Shown piece after piece: positions 9,179-17,271 of a stretch of DNA of 60,781 nt. The notes under the pieces are model-generated. The model was not told the DNA's origin. It ran no database searches and saw only the letters and a program-made list of their open reading frames with translations. The translations under genes were made by a program, and so were the position numbers. Source of the DNA: Candidatus Bathyarchaeota archaeon (GTDB taxonomy: Archaea; Thermoproteota; Bathyarchaeia; TCS64); NCBI GenBank assembly GCA_018652685.1, contig JABIBQ010000057.1:1-60781 (forward strand), in the 5' to 3' direction. Positions within the stretch are counted from its first letter, which is position 1; each line of letters begins with the position of its first letter.

Positions 9179-10135
9179 TCACTTCAGGCACTTTATGAGC
9201 TCCTCGTAAGAGAGGTTGCCCCCGCTGAGGACGAGAACCACTTTCTTCCCCCTGAGTTGCTCCTTTAGCTTGATGGCCCCTGCAAGGGTTGCGGCCCCCG
9301 CTCCTTCCGCGATTGTGTGGCAGTGCTCTGCGTAGAGCCTTATGGCGTTCCTCATTTCGTCCTCGCTGACCAGCATGAAGTCGTCGACGTGCTCTCTGAG
9401 GATCCCGAGGGGGAGCTCGAATGCGTTTCTGGTGGCGAGGCCATCCGCGAAGGTGTTTGCGGTTGGAGTAGACTCTGGTTTGCCGCTAAGGTAGCTCATG
9501 TGAATACTGGGGGCATTCACAGCTTGAATCGAGATAGTCTTGACACCGGGTTTCAGTGACTTGACGGCGGTGGCAGTTCCTCCAGCTCCCGTGCCTGAGC
9601 CGACGGGGCTAACGACCACATCAACATCGGGGAGCTGCTGTATTATCTCTAGCCCGATGGTCCCGACGCCCGCGATAAGGCGGGGCTCGTTACCGCTGTT
9701 TATGAAAAGGTAACCGTGTTCCTCAGCTAGGCGTATACCGTTCTCGACGGCCTCGTCAAAGTCCCTGCCATACTCGTGTATCTGGGCCCCGTGGCTCCTG
9801 ATGGCCGCGATCTTACCCGGGTTTGCCCCTACGGGCACGCAGATGTGGACCTGGACTCCGAACATCTTGCCAGCGAGGGCTATGCTCTGGCCGTGGTTGC
9901 CTGTGCTTGCAGTTATTACACCCTTTTCTTTCTCCTCGGGGGTGAGTTGGCTGACGAGGTTTATACCTCCTCTGATCTTGAACGCGCCTGTGGGGTTGTA
10001 GTTCTCGTGCTTGATGTACGCCTTGAATCCCAGGTACTCGTTCAGCGTGGGGTACGTTAACAGAGGAGACGGGTTCAGGTATGGCTTGATCCGCTGCTGG
10101 GCAGATATGATGTCAATTAACTCAGGGGCTTTCAT
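9179..10135 (-). CDS. ilvA: Threonine dehydratase (fold-type II PLP enzyme)
   Basis: The 318-residue enzyme belongs to the threonine ammonia-lyase/serine racemase family. Lys53 in GAFKIRGG is the PLP-binding lysine, GSGTGAGGT at 179-187 is the phosphate-cradling loop, and SGGN near 302 binds the pyridine side. It has no C-terminal ACT domain, so it is the short catabolic-type form rather than the allosteric biosynthetic one. Expected reaction: threonine to 2-oxobutanoate plus ammonia. It is followed four bases later by the translin gene, an unusual pairing. Serine dehydratase or racemase activity is an alternative. Confidence 0.88.
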   Translation of the reverse strand: MKAPELIDIISAQQRIKPYLNPSPLLTYPTLNEYLGFKAYIKHENYNPTGAFKIRGGINLVSQLTPEEKEKGVITASTGNHGQSIALAGKMFGVQVHICVPVGANPGKIAAIRSHGAQIHEYGRDFDEAVENGIRLAEEHGYLFINSGNEPRLIAGVGTIGLEIIQQLPDVDVVVSPVGSGTGAGGTATAVKSLKPGVKTISIQAVNAPSIHMSYLSGKPESTPTANTFADGLATRNAFELPLGILREHVDDFMLVSEDEMRNAIRLYAEHCHTIAEGAGAATLAGAIKLKEQLRGKKVVLVLSGGNLSYEELIKCLK

Positions 10136-10157
10136 AGGTTGAAGGAGTCGCCTGGGC

Positions 10158-10859
10158 TTATCTTCGTTTCCTAGGCGGCTGGTAGACGTGTATACTGGGC
10201 CTTCCCTGGAGGGAATCCCGTGTGTATGTGTGGTCCTCGCCTACTTGCTCCACATCGCTCTTGCCGTCGGTGAAATCAAGGACTGTCTTCATATGAAAGT
10301 ACGGAAAGTCGATGCCGGGAGTATAGTAGTGCATGGGGATGATGACCCGGGGACCAAGGAGCGCTATGTTGTCCTCGGTGAGGGCGATGTTTGCGCCCGT
10401 GTTGGAGATGAGGATATCGGGTACCCCTATCTGGAACATCTGTGCGGGGCTCAGGTAGTGTCCCAGATCCCCCAGATGGGTCACCTGTATGCCTCCCATG
10501 GTTATGCTCCAAACGATGTTGGTGCCTAGACGCTTGCCCCTGTCGTCGTCGTGGTAGCAGGATACACCCCTGAGGCGTGCGGTGCCCACAGTGGCGTCCA
10601 CGGGCTCCGTGAAGTGATCGCACTCGAAGAGATGGAGACCGTTTGCGTGGTCCTGGTGGTCGTGGCTCACCGTCACTGCATCGGCACTGAACTCGGGTGT
10701 CGGCAGGTTTAGACTTGCTCCGTCGTGGGGGTCGGTGGCAATGGTGGTGAAGCCGTCTGTTACCTGGAACAGGCTGTGTCCGTGCCACCTTATGCGGAGC
10801 ATGGGTTTGATGTATCTTGCATGTTTTTCTGTGTTGCGCAAGTATGGGGATACTCCCAT
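10158..10859 (-). CDS. MBL-fold metal-dependent hydrolase
   Basis: The 233-residue protein has the metallo-beta-lactamase fold of the UPF0173-like group. The zinc motif HDHQDH occupies residues 66-71 and further ligands appear in THLGDLGH and IPMHYY. Such enzymes are cytoplasmic hydrolases of largely unknown substrate. I keep the ATG at 10859 because the TATA box at 10889-10898 lies 30-40 bases upstream; an internal ATG at 10802 (MLRIRWHGHS) matches the family's usual N-terminus and remains possible. It is divergent from the DUF2178 gene and shares its palindromic TATA box. Confidence 0.8.
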   Translation of the reverse strand: MGVSPYLRNTEKHARYIKPMLRIRWHGHSLFQVTDGFTTIATDPHDGASLNLPTPEFSADAVTVSHDHQDHANGLHLFECDHFTEPVDATVGTARLRGVSCYHDDDRGKRLGTNIVWSITMGGIQVTHLGDLGHYLSPAQMFQIGVPDILISNTGANIALTEDNIALLGPRVIIPMHYYTPGIDFPYFHMKTVLDFTDGKSDVEQVGEDHTYTRDSLQGRPSIHVYQPPRKRR

Positions 10860-10888
10860 CGTCGTGGTTTCAGCGTTTCTACGTTAGG

Positions 10889-10898
10889 TTTATATAAC
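10889..10898. promoter_or_regulatory. Shared bidirectional TATA box
   Basis: TTTATATAAC is nearly palindromic and sits between the divergent MBL hydrolase and DUF2178 genes. It can be read as a TATA box on both strands, with suitable distance to the start on the minus side and a short leader with a Shine-Dalgarno on the plus side. Confidence 0.5.
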
Positions 10899-10940
10899 AT
10901 AGTGTGTGTTTAATCGTACATGGTGTGTAGTAAACATCAC

Positions 10941-10945
10941 AGGAG
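10941..10945 (+). promoter_or_regulatory. Shine-Dalgarno of the DUF2178 gene
   Basis: AGGAG lies nine bases before the ATG at 10955 and selects that start over ATG codons a few bases upstream in other frames. Confidence 0.55.
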
Positions 10946-10954
10946 AAATGGGAT

Positions 10955-11359
10955 ATGAGGACAAGAAACATAATAACGGGAGTCACAGCGGTCATCGGCG
11001 GTGTATACGCGGTGTCCCAGCTTGGGACGGGGATGTTCGGTATAATCAGCGGGGTGAATGTTGCAGTGATAATAACAATAGCTGGACTGTTCATCGGTAA
11101 ACGCCTAGATTGGAAAGAGGAGGAGGAGATGGGATTCAAGGTCGAGGACGAGAGGACCCAGCTGATCGATGGCAAGGCCAGCAAGGTGGGGTTCAAGTTC
11201 GGTAACTACGTGTGGCTGGCGCTGATCTACTACGATTTCACCGCGGAGAGGTACATGCCATGGCCAAAGTTCAACTCCCAAGAGATGCTGCTGTTCGGAC
11301 TACTCTTCAATCTGGGCATCTACTTCGCGAGCATGCTCTATTACAGGAAACAGGTGTAA
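10955..11359 (+). CDS. DUF2178-like membrane protein
   Basis: The 134-residue protein has two N-terminal hydrophobic helices (about 6-25 and 30-48), then the conserved DERTQLIDGKAS-type segment, and two more hydrophobic stretches to the end. This is the layout of DUF2178 proteins, which in archaea and Firmicutes commonly sit directly before a small XRE repressor gene, as here. The function of the family is unknown. The next gene starts three bases after the stop, so they form a two-gene operon. Confidence 0.75.
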   Translation: MRTRNIITGVTAVIGGVYAVSQLGTGMFGIISGVNVAVIITIAGLFIGKRLDWKEEEEMGFKVEDERTQLIDGKASKVGFKFGNYVWLALIYYDFTAERYMPWPKFNSQEMLLFGLLFNLGIYFASMLYYRKQV

Positions 11360-11362
11360 AGG

Positions 11363-11572
11363 ATGCGGACCATAATCAAGATGCTCAGGGCGAGGGACGG
11401 CCTGACCCAGGCAGACCTTGCCAAGAAGGCGGGTGTCCGCAGGGAGACCATCAGCTTCGTGGAGAACGGGGAGTACAACCCGTCGCTTCTCCTTGCGGTG
11501 AGGATCGCCAGGACCTTCGGGGAGCCCGTGGAGGAGATCTTCCTCTATGAGGACGAGGAGCTAGCCCTGTAG
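11363..11572 (+). CDS. Small XRE-family HTH regulator
   Basis: The 69-residue protein is essentially one helix-turn-helix domain: LTQADLAKKAGVRRETISFVENG is the canonical recognition segment, followed by the YNPSLLLAVRIA dimer helix and an acidic tail. It resembles YozG/Cro-like regulators. It is cotranscribed with the DUF2178 membrane protein and probably controls the operon, possibly through the shared palindromic promoter at 10889-10898. That last point is inference. Confidence 0.9.
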   Translation: MRTIIKMLRARDGLTQADLAKKAGVRRETISFVENGEYNPSLLLAVRIARTFGEPVEEIFLYEDEELAL

Positions 11573-11595
11573 CCTGTGCTAGCTGTAGCTATATC

Positions 11596-11610
11596 GGGTA
11601 ACGGTTACCC
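11596..11610. repeat. Perfect palindrome GGGTAAC-G-GTTACCC
   Basis: A 7+1+7 palindrome lies between the convergent XRE gene and the small membrane protein gene. It may act as a terminator hairpin for both or as a binding site. A related inverted repeat with the same GGTAAC core occurs at 19222-19252. Confidence 0.45.
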
Positions 11611-11622
11611 TGGCCCCAATTC

Positions 11623-11853
11623 TTATTCGGTCATACACGTGTTTTTTACGTGGCCATGGTGTAACTCGGTCGTCTCAATGACATATTGTTTCATTGGGAT
11701 GAATACGCCTGTGTAGATGACCGTGTTCTGCTCCCACTTGTTGATGACGGTTGTCTCGTAGGTGCCGGTGGGTTTCGCGAACACTGTGGGTCTGAGTACC
11801 AGTGCCAGGGTGAAAAGGACGACAATAGCCGTCAAGATTAGGACGTTGATCAT
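11623..11853 (-). CDS. Small single-pass membrane or secreted protein
   Basis: The 76-residue protein has an N-terminal hydrophobic helix (about 3-21) followed by a short polar domain of about 55 residues with a HHGH cluster near the C-terminus. I do not recognise it. A TTAATA-like box about 25-30 bases upstream of the ATG and its position in a gap between two clear genes favour a real gene. Its orientation matches the arsenite exporter upstream, but a 75-base spacer separates them. Confidence 0.45.
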   Translation of the reverse strand: MINVLILTAIVVLFTLALVLRPTVFAKPTGTYETTVINKWEQNTVIYTGVFIPMKQYVIETTELHHGHVKNTCMTE

Positions 11854-11928
11854 AATGTTTTCTGGTGTATCAACGAGTATTAATCAATCCAACTATGAGT
11901 GGAGGTTTTGAGTCATGGATTCCAGTCT

Positions 11929-12945
11929 CTACTTGTCCCAGAACCCTCTCGCGTCCAACCATTTACCGATTTGGACGAGTCCCAGCATGATGGGGACCTC
12001 CCAGAAGAGCCCCATAGTTGTCCCGAGGGCTGCCTGTGAGCCGACTCCGTATAGGCTGATGGCTGTTGCGATGGCGATCTCAAAGTGGCTGCTGCTACCA
12101 ATGATGACGCTGATGATGGCCTCGCGATAGGCAAGCCCGAGGATCTTGGTGGCCAGGAGGTTGAACCCGACCACGATTACAAAGCCCAGGATCAGTGGCG
12201 TGCTCACCTTGACCATGAGGCCAGGGTTGTTGAGCAGGACATCGCCGTTCAGGCTGAAGAGAACAATCAGGGTCGTTAAGAGCGCAACCATGCTGACCTT
12301 GCCGATGATAGGCTTGTAGGTTTCGTTGAACCAGGTCTCACCCTTGGACTCGGTAAGGTATTTCTTGCTGATGTAGCCTACGAGCATGGGGAGGCCGATG
12401 AACACGATCACTGAGAGCGCCAACAAACCCCTGTCGATGGGAATGTTCTGGATCCCAGTTAGGAGCGTGACGATAGGCGCGTAGAGAATCATGATGGTGA
12501 CAGTGTTCAGGCTCGTGTTGATGACGTTCTGTTCCTGATTCCCGTCTGCCAGAGAGCCCCAGATGAGTACCATAGCGGTGCACGGACTGGAGCCTAGTAG
12601 TATCAGGCTTACGATGAGCTGGTTGTAGCCGACTAGGAAGTACCTGGCGAGGAGGACCGTGACTATGGGGGCAATTATCCAGTTGCTGAAGATGGTTAGG
12701 AAGATTGGCTTCGGGTTCCTCATCAGCTTGCGTAGCTCGGATATCTGGAGGTTGAGGACAGCGGGGTACATCATGAGGAAGAGGCAGATGCCGATGGGCA
12801 CGCTTATCCCTCTAATCTGCCATGCGTTCAGTGCTGTGCTTATTCCCGGCATGGTCTGGCTCAGGATGAGACCTGCCGCCATGCAAGCGGCTACCCATAC
12901 TGCCAGGTACTTTTCGAAGGTGTTTAGGCTCTTCTCCTCAGACAT
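11929..12945 (-). CDS. acr3: ACR3-type arsenite efflux permease
   Basis: The 338-residue, ten-helix membrane protein matches the ACR3/ArsB-III family of the bile acid/arsenite permease superfamily. It carries the essential cysteine (Cys122) in SSPCTAMVLIWGSLADGN and the conserved acidic residue in SSHFEIAIATA near 298. ACR3 exports As(III) using membrane potential. I start at ATG 12945 (MSEEKS); an upstream ATG at 12993 would add 16 residues not seen in the family. There is no ArsR or ArsC gene next to it. A different anion substrate is possible because the family is broader than arsenic resistance. Confidence 0.83.
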   Translation of the reverse strand: MSEEKSLNTFEKYLAVWVAACMAAGLILSQTMPGISTALNAWQIRGISVPIGICLFLMMYPAVLNLQISELRKLMRNPKPIFLTIFSNWIIAPIVTVLLARYFLVGYNQLIVSLILLGSSPCTAMVLIWGSLADGNQEQNVINTSLNTVTIMILYAPIVTLLTGIQNIPIDRGLLALSVIVFIGLPMLVGYISKKYLTESKGETWFNETYKPIIGKVSMVALLTTLIVLFSLNGDVLLNNPGLMVKVSTPLILGFVIVVGFNLLATKILGLAYREAIISVIIGSSSHFEIAIATAISLYGVGSQAALGTTMGLFWEVPIMLGLVQIGKWLDARGFWDK

Positions 12946-13033
12946 GATTATCCAATTCCCTTGGGTTTTACGGCATAAAAGTTGGACGAACACCTTCTTG
13001 GAAAAAAGATGTTTTTCAATGCTCAGGGAGGTG

Positions 13034-13039
13034 TTTTAT
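13034..13039 (+). promoter_or_regulatory. TATA-like box of creatininase copy 2
   Basis: TTTTAT lies 22-27 bases before ATG 13061 and 31-36 before ATG 13070. The same TTTTAT(C/T) box occurs before several other genes here. Confidence 0.5.
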
Positions 13040-13069
13040 CCTACTTTGATTAACTCCAATATGGTTTCT

Positions 13070-13915
13070 ATGTCAATTAACGGTAAACTTGAAAAATTCT
13101 GGATAACGGAGCTCACAAGGCCGGCCTTCGAGGACTGGCTTGAACATGAGGTACATCCGGTGGTCATCATCGGGATTGGGAGCATCGAGCAGCATGGTCC
13201 ACATCTTCCATTAGGAATGGACTCGCTGGCCGTGAAGGATATCATCCACATGGTTGCGAGCAGGTCGAACAGCGTCTGTGTTCACCCTTCCTGGTCGGGT
13301 TACAGCCCCCATCATATGGGGTTCAAAGGGACAATCACGTTCAGCTGGGAGACTTTGATGGGGGTTATGATGGACACCATCGGGTCCCTGGCGTATCACG
13401 GCGTTAAGCGGTTTATAATAGTGAATGGCCACGGGGGTAACACCCAGATCATGAATTTGGTTGTGCAGCAGGCGAAAAGGGAGTACGATGTTATGGTTTA
13501 CGTGCCCACGGGCCCCGTTGGCACAGACCTGGCCAAGAAGCAGACGGACAGGAGCAAGAGGTACTGGGATGTCCACAGCGGCACAAACGAGACTGGGGCT
13601 GCGCTAGGTCTGTTCCCGGAGCTTGTTGAGATGTGGCGTGTTCCGGAGGACTGGAAGCCATCGAACAACATAAACCCGGACGTGAAGGCGTACCTGGACC
13701 CGGATAGGGAGGACTATGAGATGGTCAACCAACTGTTCAGGGCTTCGTCTCAGCCAGATACTGATGATTTCACCAGCGACGGTATCTACGGTATGAACAG
13801 CCCCCACGACGCTAATCCTGATGAATTCAAGGCTCGTCTGGAGGAGCGGGTGGAGTTCATGGCCGAGTTCATCCGCAAATGGAAGGAAATCCCTACTCCT
13901 CCGGCCTTCCAATAA
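13070..13915 (+). CDS. Creatininase-family amidohydrolase, copy 2
   Basis: The 281-residue product is a paralogue of the gene at 1534-2379, with identical length and the same metal-site layout: Glu40 and His42 (IEQHG), Asp51 and NGHGGN at 119-124. The N-terminus MSINGKL matches MSENGIL of copy 1, which is why I start at 13070; an ATG at 13061 adds three residues and better fits a leaderless transcript from the TTTTAT box. It should hydrolyse an amide bond in a small molecule. It stands alone between the arsenite exporter and an SRPBCC protein gene. Having two diverged copies suggests two related substrates. Confidence 0.88.
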   Translation: MSINGKLEKFWITELTRPAFEDWLEHEVHPVVIIGIGSIEQHGPHLPLGMDSLAVKDIIHMVASRSNSVCVHPSWSGYSPHHMGFKGTITFSWETLMGVMMDTIGSLAYHGVKRFIIVNGHGGNTQIMNLVVQQAKREYDVMVYVPTGPVGTDLAKKQTDRSKRYWDVHSGTNETGAALGLFPELVEMWRVPEDWKPSNNINPDVKAYLDPDREDYEMVNQLFRASSQPDTDDFTSDGIYGMNSPHDANPDEFKARLEERVEFMAEFIRKWKEIPTPPAFQ

Positions 13916-13936
13916 TTTCCTTTTTTCAGGGTCTAA

Positions 13937-14374
13937 TTAATTCAGATATTTTTCAAGAGCGGCGAGGACGCCTTCCCATGCACGAACGTGCCATGCCTTG
14001 GCCTCTTCCCATTTCTCCCCCTTTCCCCAGCCTCCGTGGTTCACTTTCAAATTGGTTTTTTCGCCATCCTCCTCGAATGTGACGTGAACGAATGTAATGG
14101 GGGCAGGCTTGTTCATGGTCTCTTGGTACATGTCGGGACCCTTCCACTGGAAGCCCAAGCTCGTCATTGATTTGATCTCTAAGATCTTGCAGCCTTTTGT
14201 GCTCTGGTGGTCGTTGTTTGAGGGGTCGAAGTAGAGCTCGTATGGACCTCCTAGCCTGGCCTCGATGTGCGCCTCTGGGCTGAACCAGTTTGTGATATCC
14301 TTGGAATCTGTCCAGGCGTGCCATACCTTCTCTATGGGAGCGTTTAGGGTTAGCTTGAACTCCATTGTGCTCAT
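13937..14374 (-). CDS. SRPBCC/AHSA1-type START-domain protein
   Basis: The 145-residue protein has the hallmarks of the AHSA1 branch of the SRPBCC fold: an N-terminal strand FKLTLNAPIEKVWHAWTD, the DITNWFSPE segment, GGPYELYF, and a long C-terminal helix with WEGVLAALEKYL. These proteins bind hydrophobic ligands in a deep cavity; most archaeal members have no known ligand. Ten bases further in, a second ATG (14365) could be the start. It is convergent with creatininase copy 2. Confidence 0.8.
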   Translation of the reverse strand: MSTMEFKLTLNAPIEKVWHAWTDSKDITNWFSPEAHIEARLGGPYELYFDPSNNDHQSTKGCKILEIKSMTSLGFQWKGPDMYQETMNKPAPITFVHVTFEEDGEKTNLKVNHGGWGKGEKWEEAKAWHVRAWEGVLAALEKYLN

Positions 14375-14473
14375 GTATTGGAGTCGGAGAGGGTTTACTT
14401 AACGGTAATGACAGCGTTTTCTGTCCTAGGTAAAAGTGGGCAGTAAGTTTACGCGTGACCAATCGATAGCATG

Positions 14474-14480
14474 TTTTATT
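14474..14480 (+). promoter_or_regulatory. TATA-like box of the first M20 peptidase
   Basis: TTTTATT lies 24-30 bases before ATG 14504, which selects that start over the two ATGs further upstream. Confidence 0.5.
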
Positions 14481-14503
14481 CTTACCTAGCCATGATTATT
14501 CTT

Positions 14504-15748
14504 ATGAACGCTCAGAAGAAGCAGCTATTGAAATGGATTGATGATGATAGGGATAAGCTCGTAGACTACCTGAGCAAGTTTCTACAAGCAAAGAGCCCGA
14601 ACCCGCCTGGGGACACTAGGGAGGCAGCAAAACACGTCACAAATTTTCTCGATGAAGAAGGGCTCCCATACAGGATAATAGCCCCCAAGGAGGAGATGGT
14701 GAACATTGTGGGCTCCTTTGAGGGAGGTTCTGACGGGAAACACCTAGTTTTGAACGGGCATATTGATGTTTACCCGGTGGGGGACGCTAAAGGATGGAAG
14801 TACGACCCGTGGGGAGGTACCGTCGAGGACGGCAAAATCTATGGCAGGGGCTCCAACGACATGAAGGCGGGAACAACTACCAGCATATTCACCTACCATT
14901 ACCTCCACAAGATCAGAGATCAACTGAAGGGAAAGCTGACCCTAACATGTGTCTCCGATGAGGAGACCTTTGGCCCCTGGGGGGCGCGGTATCTTATGAA
15001 GCACCACCCAGAGGTCCACGGGGACACACTGCTTAACGGGGAACCGTGTGCACATCAGATCCGGTTCGGGGAAAAGGGAATCCTGTGGTTGAAGTTCACG
15101 GTAAGCACTCCAGGTGCTCACGGTGCCTACGAGCACGCTAGTCCAAGCGCCACCAAGGTAGCTGCCAGATTTATGCTGGAGCTTGACGAAGCGATATCGG
15201 AAATAGAACATTCTGCCCCCGGAAACGTCAGGGAAGCCCTTGAGAAGGCTAAGGATATCATAGAAGAGGGTTACGGTGAGGGGGCGTTCGAGACTCTCCA
15301 GAAGACCACGATAAACTTCGGTACAATCCATGGAGGATTAAAGGTGAACATGATACCGGGGGAAGTGGTCATCGAGGCGGATATCAGGCTGCCTGTAGGT
15401 CAGATGAAGGAAGATATTCTACCTGTGATTGATACGGTTCTGGAAAACTATCCCCACGTTAGCTATGAGGAAGTGAACTACACTGCGCCAAGCCACTGCG
15501 ACCCCAACGGGGAGATGGTGGGTATATTGAAGAAGAACATCAAACTGGTGGAGGGCAGGGAGTCAAAGACCCTAATAGCCATGGGAGGAACCGATGCTCG
15601 ACTGTGGAGGTATGCGGGGGTGCCAGCGTACGTGTACGGTCCATACGCGAAGGGTATGGGGGGAAAGGATGATTATGTGGAAGTGGACGAGTTCATCGAC
15701 ATAGTGAAGGTTCACGTATTGTCTGCCTATGAATACCTTAGCGCATAG
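14504..15748 (+). CDS. M20-family metallopeptidase/deacylase (ArgE/DapE-like)
   Basis: The 414-residue enzyme belongs to the M20 family, di-zinc hydrolases acting on N-acyl amino acids or dipeptides. Ligands are visible: His86 and Asp88 in NGHIDVYP, the bridging Asp119 in GRGSNDMKAG, and the catalytic Glu pair at 153-154 in SDEETFG. A dimerisation domain occupies the middle (about 180-300). The start at 14504 is set by the TATA-like box; codons from 14471 would add a hydrophobic-looking extension of 11 residues. A second M20 gene lies at 52640. The substrate is not predictable; acetylornithine and succinyl-DAP deacylases are relatives. Confidence 0.85.
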   Translation: MNAQKKQLLKWIDDDRDKLVDYLSKFLQAKSPNPPGDTREAAKHVTNFLDEEGLPYRIIAPKEEMVNIVGSFEGGSDGKHLVLNGHIDVYPVGDAKGWKYDPWGGTVEDGKIYGRGSNDMKAGTTTSIFTYHYLHKIRDQLKGKLTLTCVSDEETFGPWGARYLMKHHPEVHGDTLLNGEPCAHQIRFGEKGILWLKFTVSTPGAHGAYEHASPSATKVAARFMLELDEAISEIEHSAPGNVREALEKAKDIIEEGYGEGAFETLQKTTINFGTIHGGLKVNMIPGEVVIEADIRLPVGQMKEDILPVIDTVLENYPHVSYEEVNYTAPSHCDPNGEMVGILKKNIKLVEGRESKTLIAMGGTDARLWRYAGVPAYVYGPYAKGMGGKDDYVEVDEFIDIVKVHVLSAYEYLSA

Positions 15749-16030
15749 GCAGCTAGCCTGTGTGTATCAGATTGACGCCCCCACGTGAATTTATGCAATG
15801 ATGGCTCTAAATCTTCCATGGAGTCTGTGATACCGTGTAGTGGGTTCTATTACGAGCGCGCGCCTGGGGGTTTTGATGTAAAACGAGGTTTTCATGGGGA
15901 TATGAGTTGAAAAAACTAGCGTGAATCGATCTTGTTTTTCTACTATCATGCGCCTGCTGTTAGGTGCCTTGTTTGGGGAGACTGTGCTGGTACTTATCAT
16001 CGGCTCGTTCCTGGGCACGGATATAGAGTT
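15749..16030. other. Spacer with a GCGCGCGC tract, no gene seen
   Basis: This 282-base spacer lies between the M20 gene and the convergent MFS gene. It holds the alternating GC tract at 15856-15863, followed by GGGGGTTTTGATGTAAAACGAGG, a degenerate relative of repeats at 57391 and 58198. I see no convincing gene; a 28-codon hydrophobic reading frame at 15948 is too short to support. Confidence 0.4.
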
Positions 16031-17188
16031 CTAAAATTCCCGTGTCCAAGCGTAGAAAGTAGTAGTGGCTGCAAGGCTTATTGTGAACATTATTGCACCG
16101 TATCCGGTGAACCCGAGGCGGCTTATTGCGACTCCTCCGATGACAGTGCTTAGCATGCCCCCTGTGTTCATGGCGGCGGAGTTGAGGCTCATCATGGTAC
16201 CCCTACTTTCTGGTACTTGCTCCAGTGCCAGCGTTGCCATGGTGGTCATGGTGGTACCCGCCATTCCGGTACCTATCGCCGAGGCGAGTATTGCGAGTGC
16301 TACGGGTAGCTTGACGCTGAAGTAGAGGAAGAGACTGATGCCTCCTATGAGCGTGGAGAGCCAGGTTGTGGTCTTTATGCCGATTCTGTCGGCAAATGTC
16401 CCGCTTAGTACTTGTCCTACGGCGACGGCGATGAAAGTCACGGACATGGCGATGCTAGCGGTCTCAAGGCTTAGGCCCAGGGTGTTCCTCATGTATGTGC
16501 CGTTGAACACCATGAGGCTGTTGAAAAAGGCCAGGCTCAGAGCGGCCCCTGCGATACAAGCCAGTGCGCTGCGGTTGGCGGCCACCTTCCTGAACCCCCT
16601 CATGAGGTCAACGTTTCCCTCACTCGTGGGCTGTTCCGGTATCTTGGCGGTCACCATGATGGCAGCGATGAGGATGAGGGGGGCCCCGAACCCGATATAC
16701 CCCGTCCTCCACCCGTAGAGGGCCGCGATGAAGCCAATAATGGGAGTCGCAAGTATGCTTGTGATGCTCCTGCCTGAGTAGATCCTGCCCAGGGCCGTGG
16801 TCCTCTGCTCCTGTGGGTACAAGGTCAGCAATATGCTCACGATGGGCAGGGTCAGGCTGGTACCCACGCCATAGAAGACGAAGAACAGGACCATCTGCGT
16901 GTATCCTGTGCTTAGCGATGTTCCGATTATACCGATGAGGAGTGCTGTTATTCCGGTGACGAGGAGCCGTTTGGGTGGGTAGCGAACGGTTATGGCTCCC
17001 ATGACTATTGAACCGATGATGGCAACTACACTGAACGCGGTGTTTAACTGGCCTAGCTGGGGGACCGTGGCCTTGAGGGCGACGATTATCTCGGGCATGA
17101 GCAGACTTAGGGCCACAATCTGAGGTCCTGTTGATGCCGTGGAGAGGGCCAATGCTACGGTGATCCACTTGGTGTCGCGTTGAGGCAT
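16031..17188 (-). CDS. Major facilitator superfamily transporter 2
   Basis: The 385-residue protein is a 12-helix MFS transporter with a degenerate loop-2/3 motif (TVRYPPKR, near 70) and a second half opening with another conserved loop (GTFADRIGIKT). I start at ATG 17188 (MPQRDTKW), which begins just before helix 1; the longer frame from 17293 adds a basic, non-family leader overlapping the upstream promoter region. It follows the D-aminopeptidase gene on the same strand after 83 bases, so it may import peptides or products related to that enzyme. Substrate unknown. Confidence 0.82.
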   Translation of the reverse strand: MPQRDTKWITVALALSTASTGPQIVALSLLMPEIIVALKATVPQLGQLNTAFSVVAIIGSIVMGAITVRYPPKRLLVTGITALLIGIIGTSLSTGYTQMVLFFVFYGVGTSLTLPIVSILLTLYPQEQRTTALGRIYSGRSITSILATPIIGFIAALYGWRTGYIGFGAPLILIAAIMVTAKIPEQPTSEGNVDLMRGFRKVAANRSALACIAGAALSLAFFNSLMVFNGTYMRNTLGLSLETASIAMSVTFIAVAVGQVLSGTFADRIGIKTTTWLSTLIGGISLFLYFSVKLPVALAILASAIGTGMAGTTMTTMATLALEQVPESRGTMMSLNSAAMNTGGMLSTVIGGVAISRLGFTGYGAIMFTISLAATTTFYAWTREF

Positions 17189-17271
17189 GCTATGCAATGT
17201 GACCGTTCTAGGTATTAAGCGATGGTCTGGACACAGGTGTTCGTATCTAGTGACTGGATTAAGGGAAAAAA

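Noticed and set aside
12659-13069. Long 5' extension of creatininase copy 2
   Set aside because: It is antisense to the arsenite exporter; the paralogue shows the protein starts at MSINGKL.
15948-16034. 28-residue hydrophobic peptide
   Set aside because: It is short, lacks a promoter at the right distance and overlaps the end of the MFS gene.
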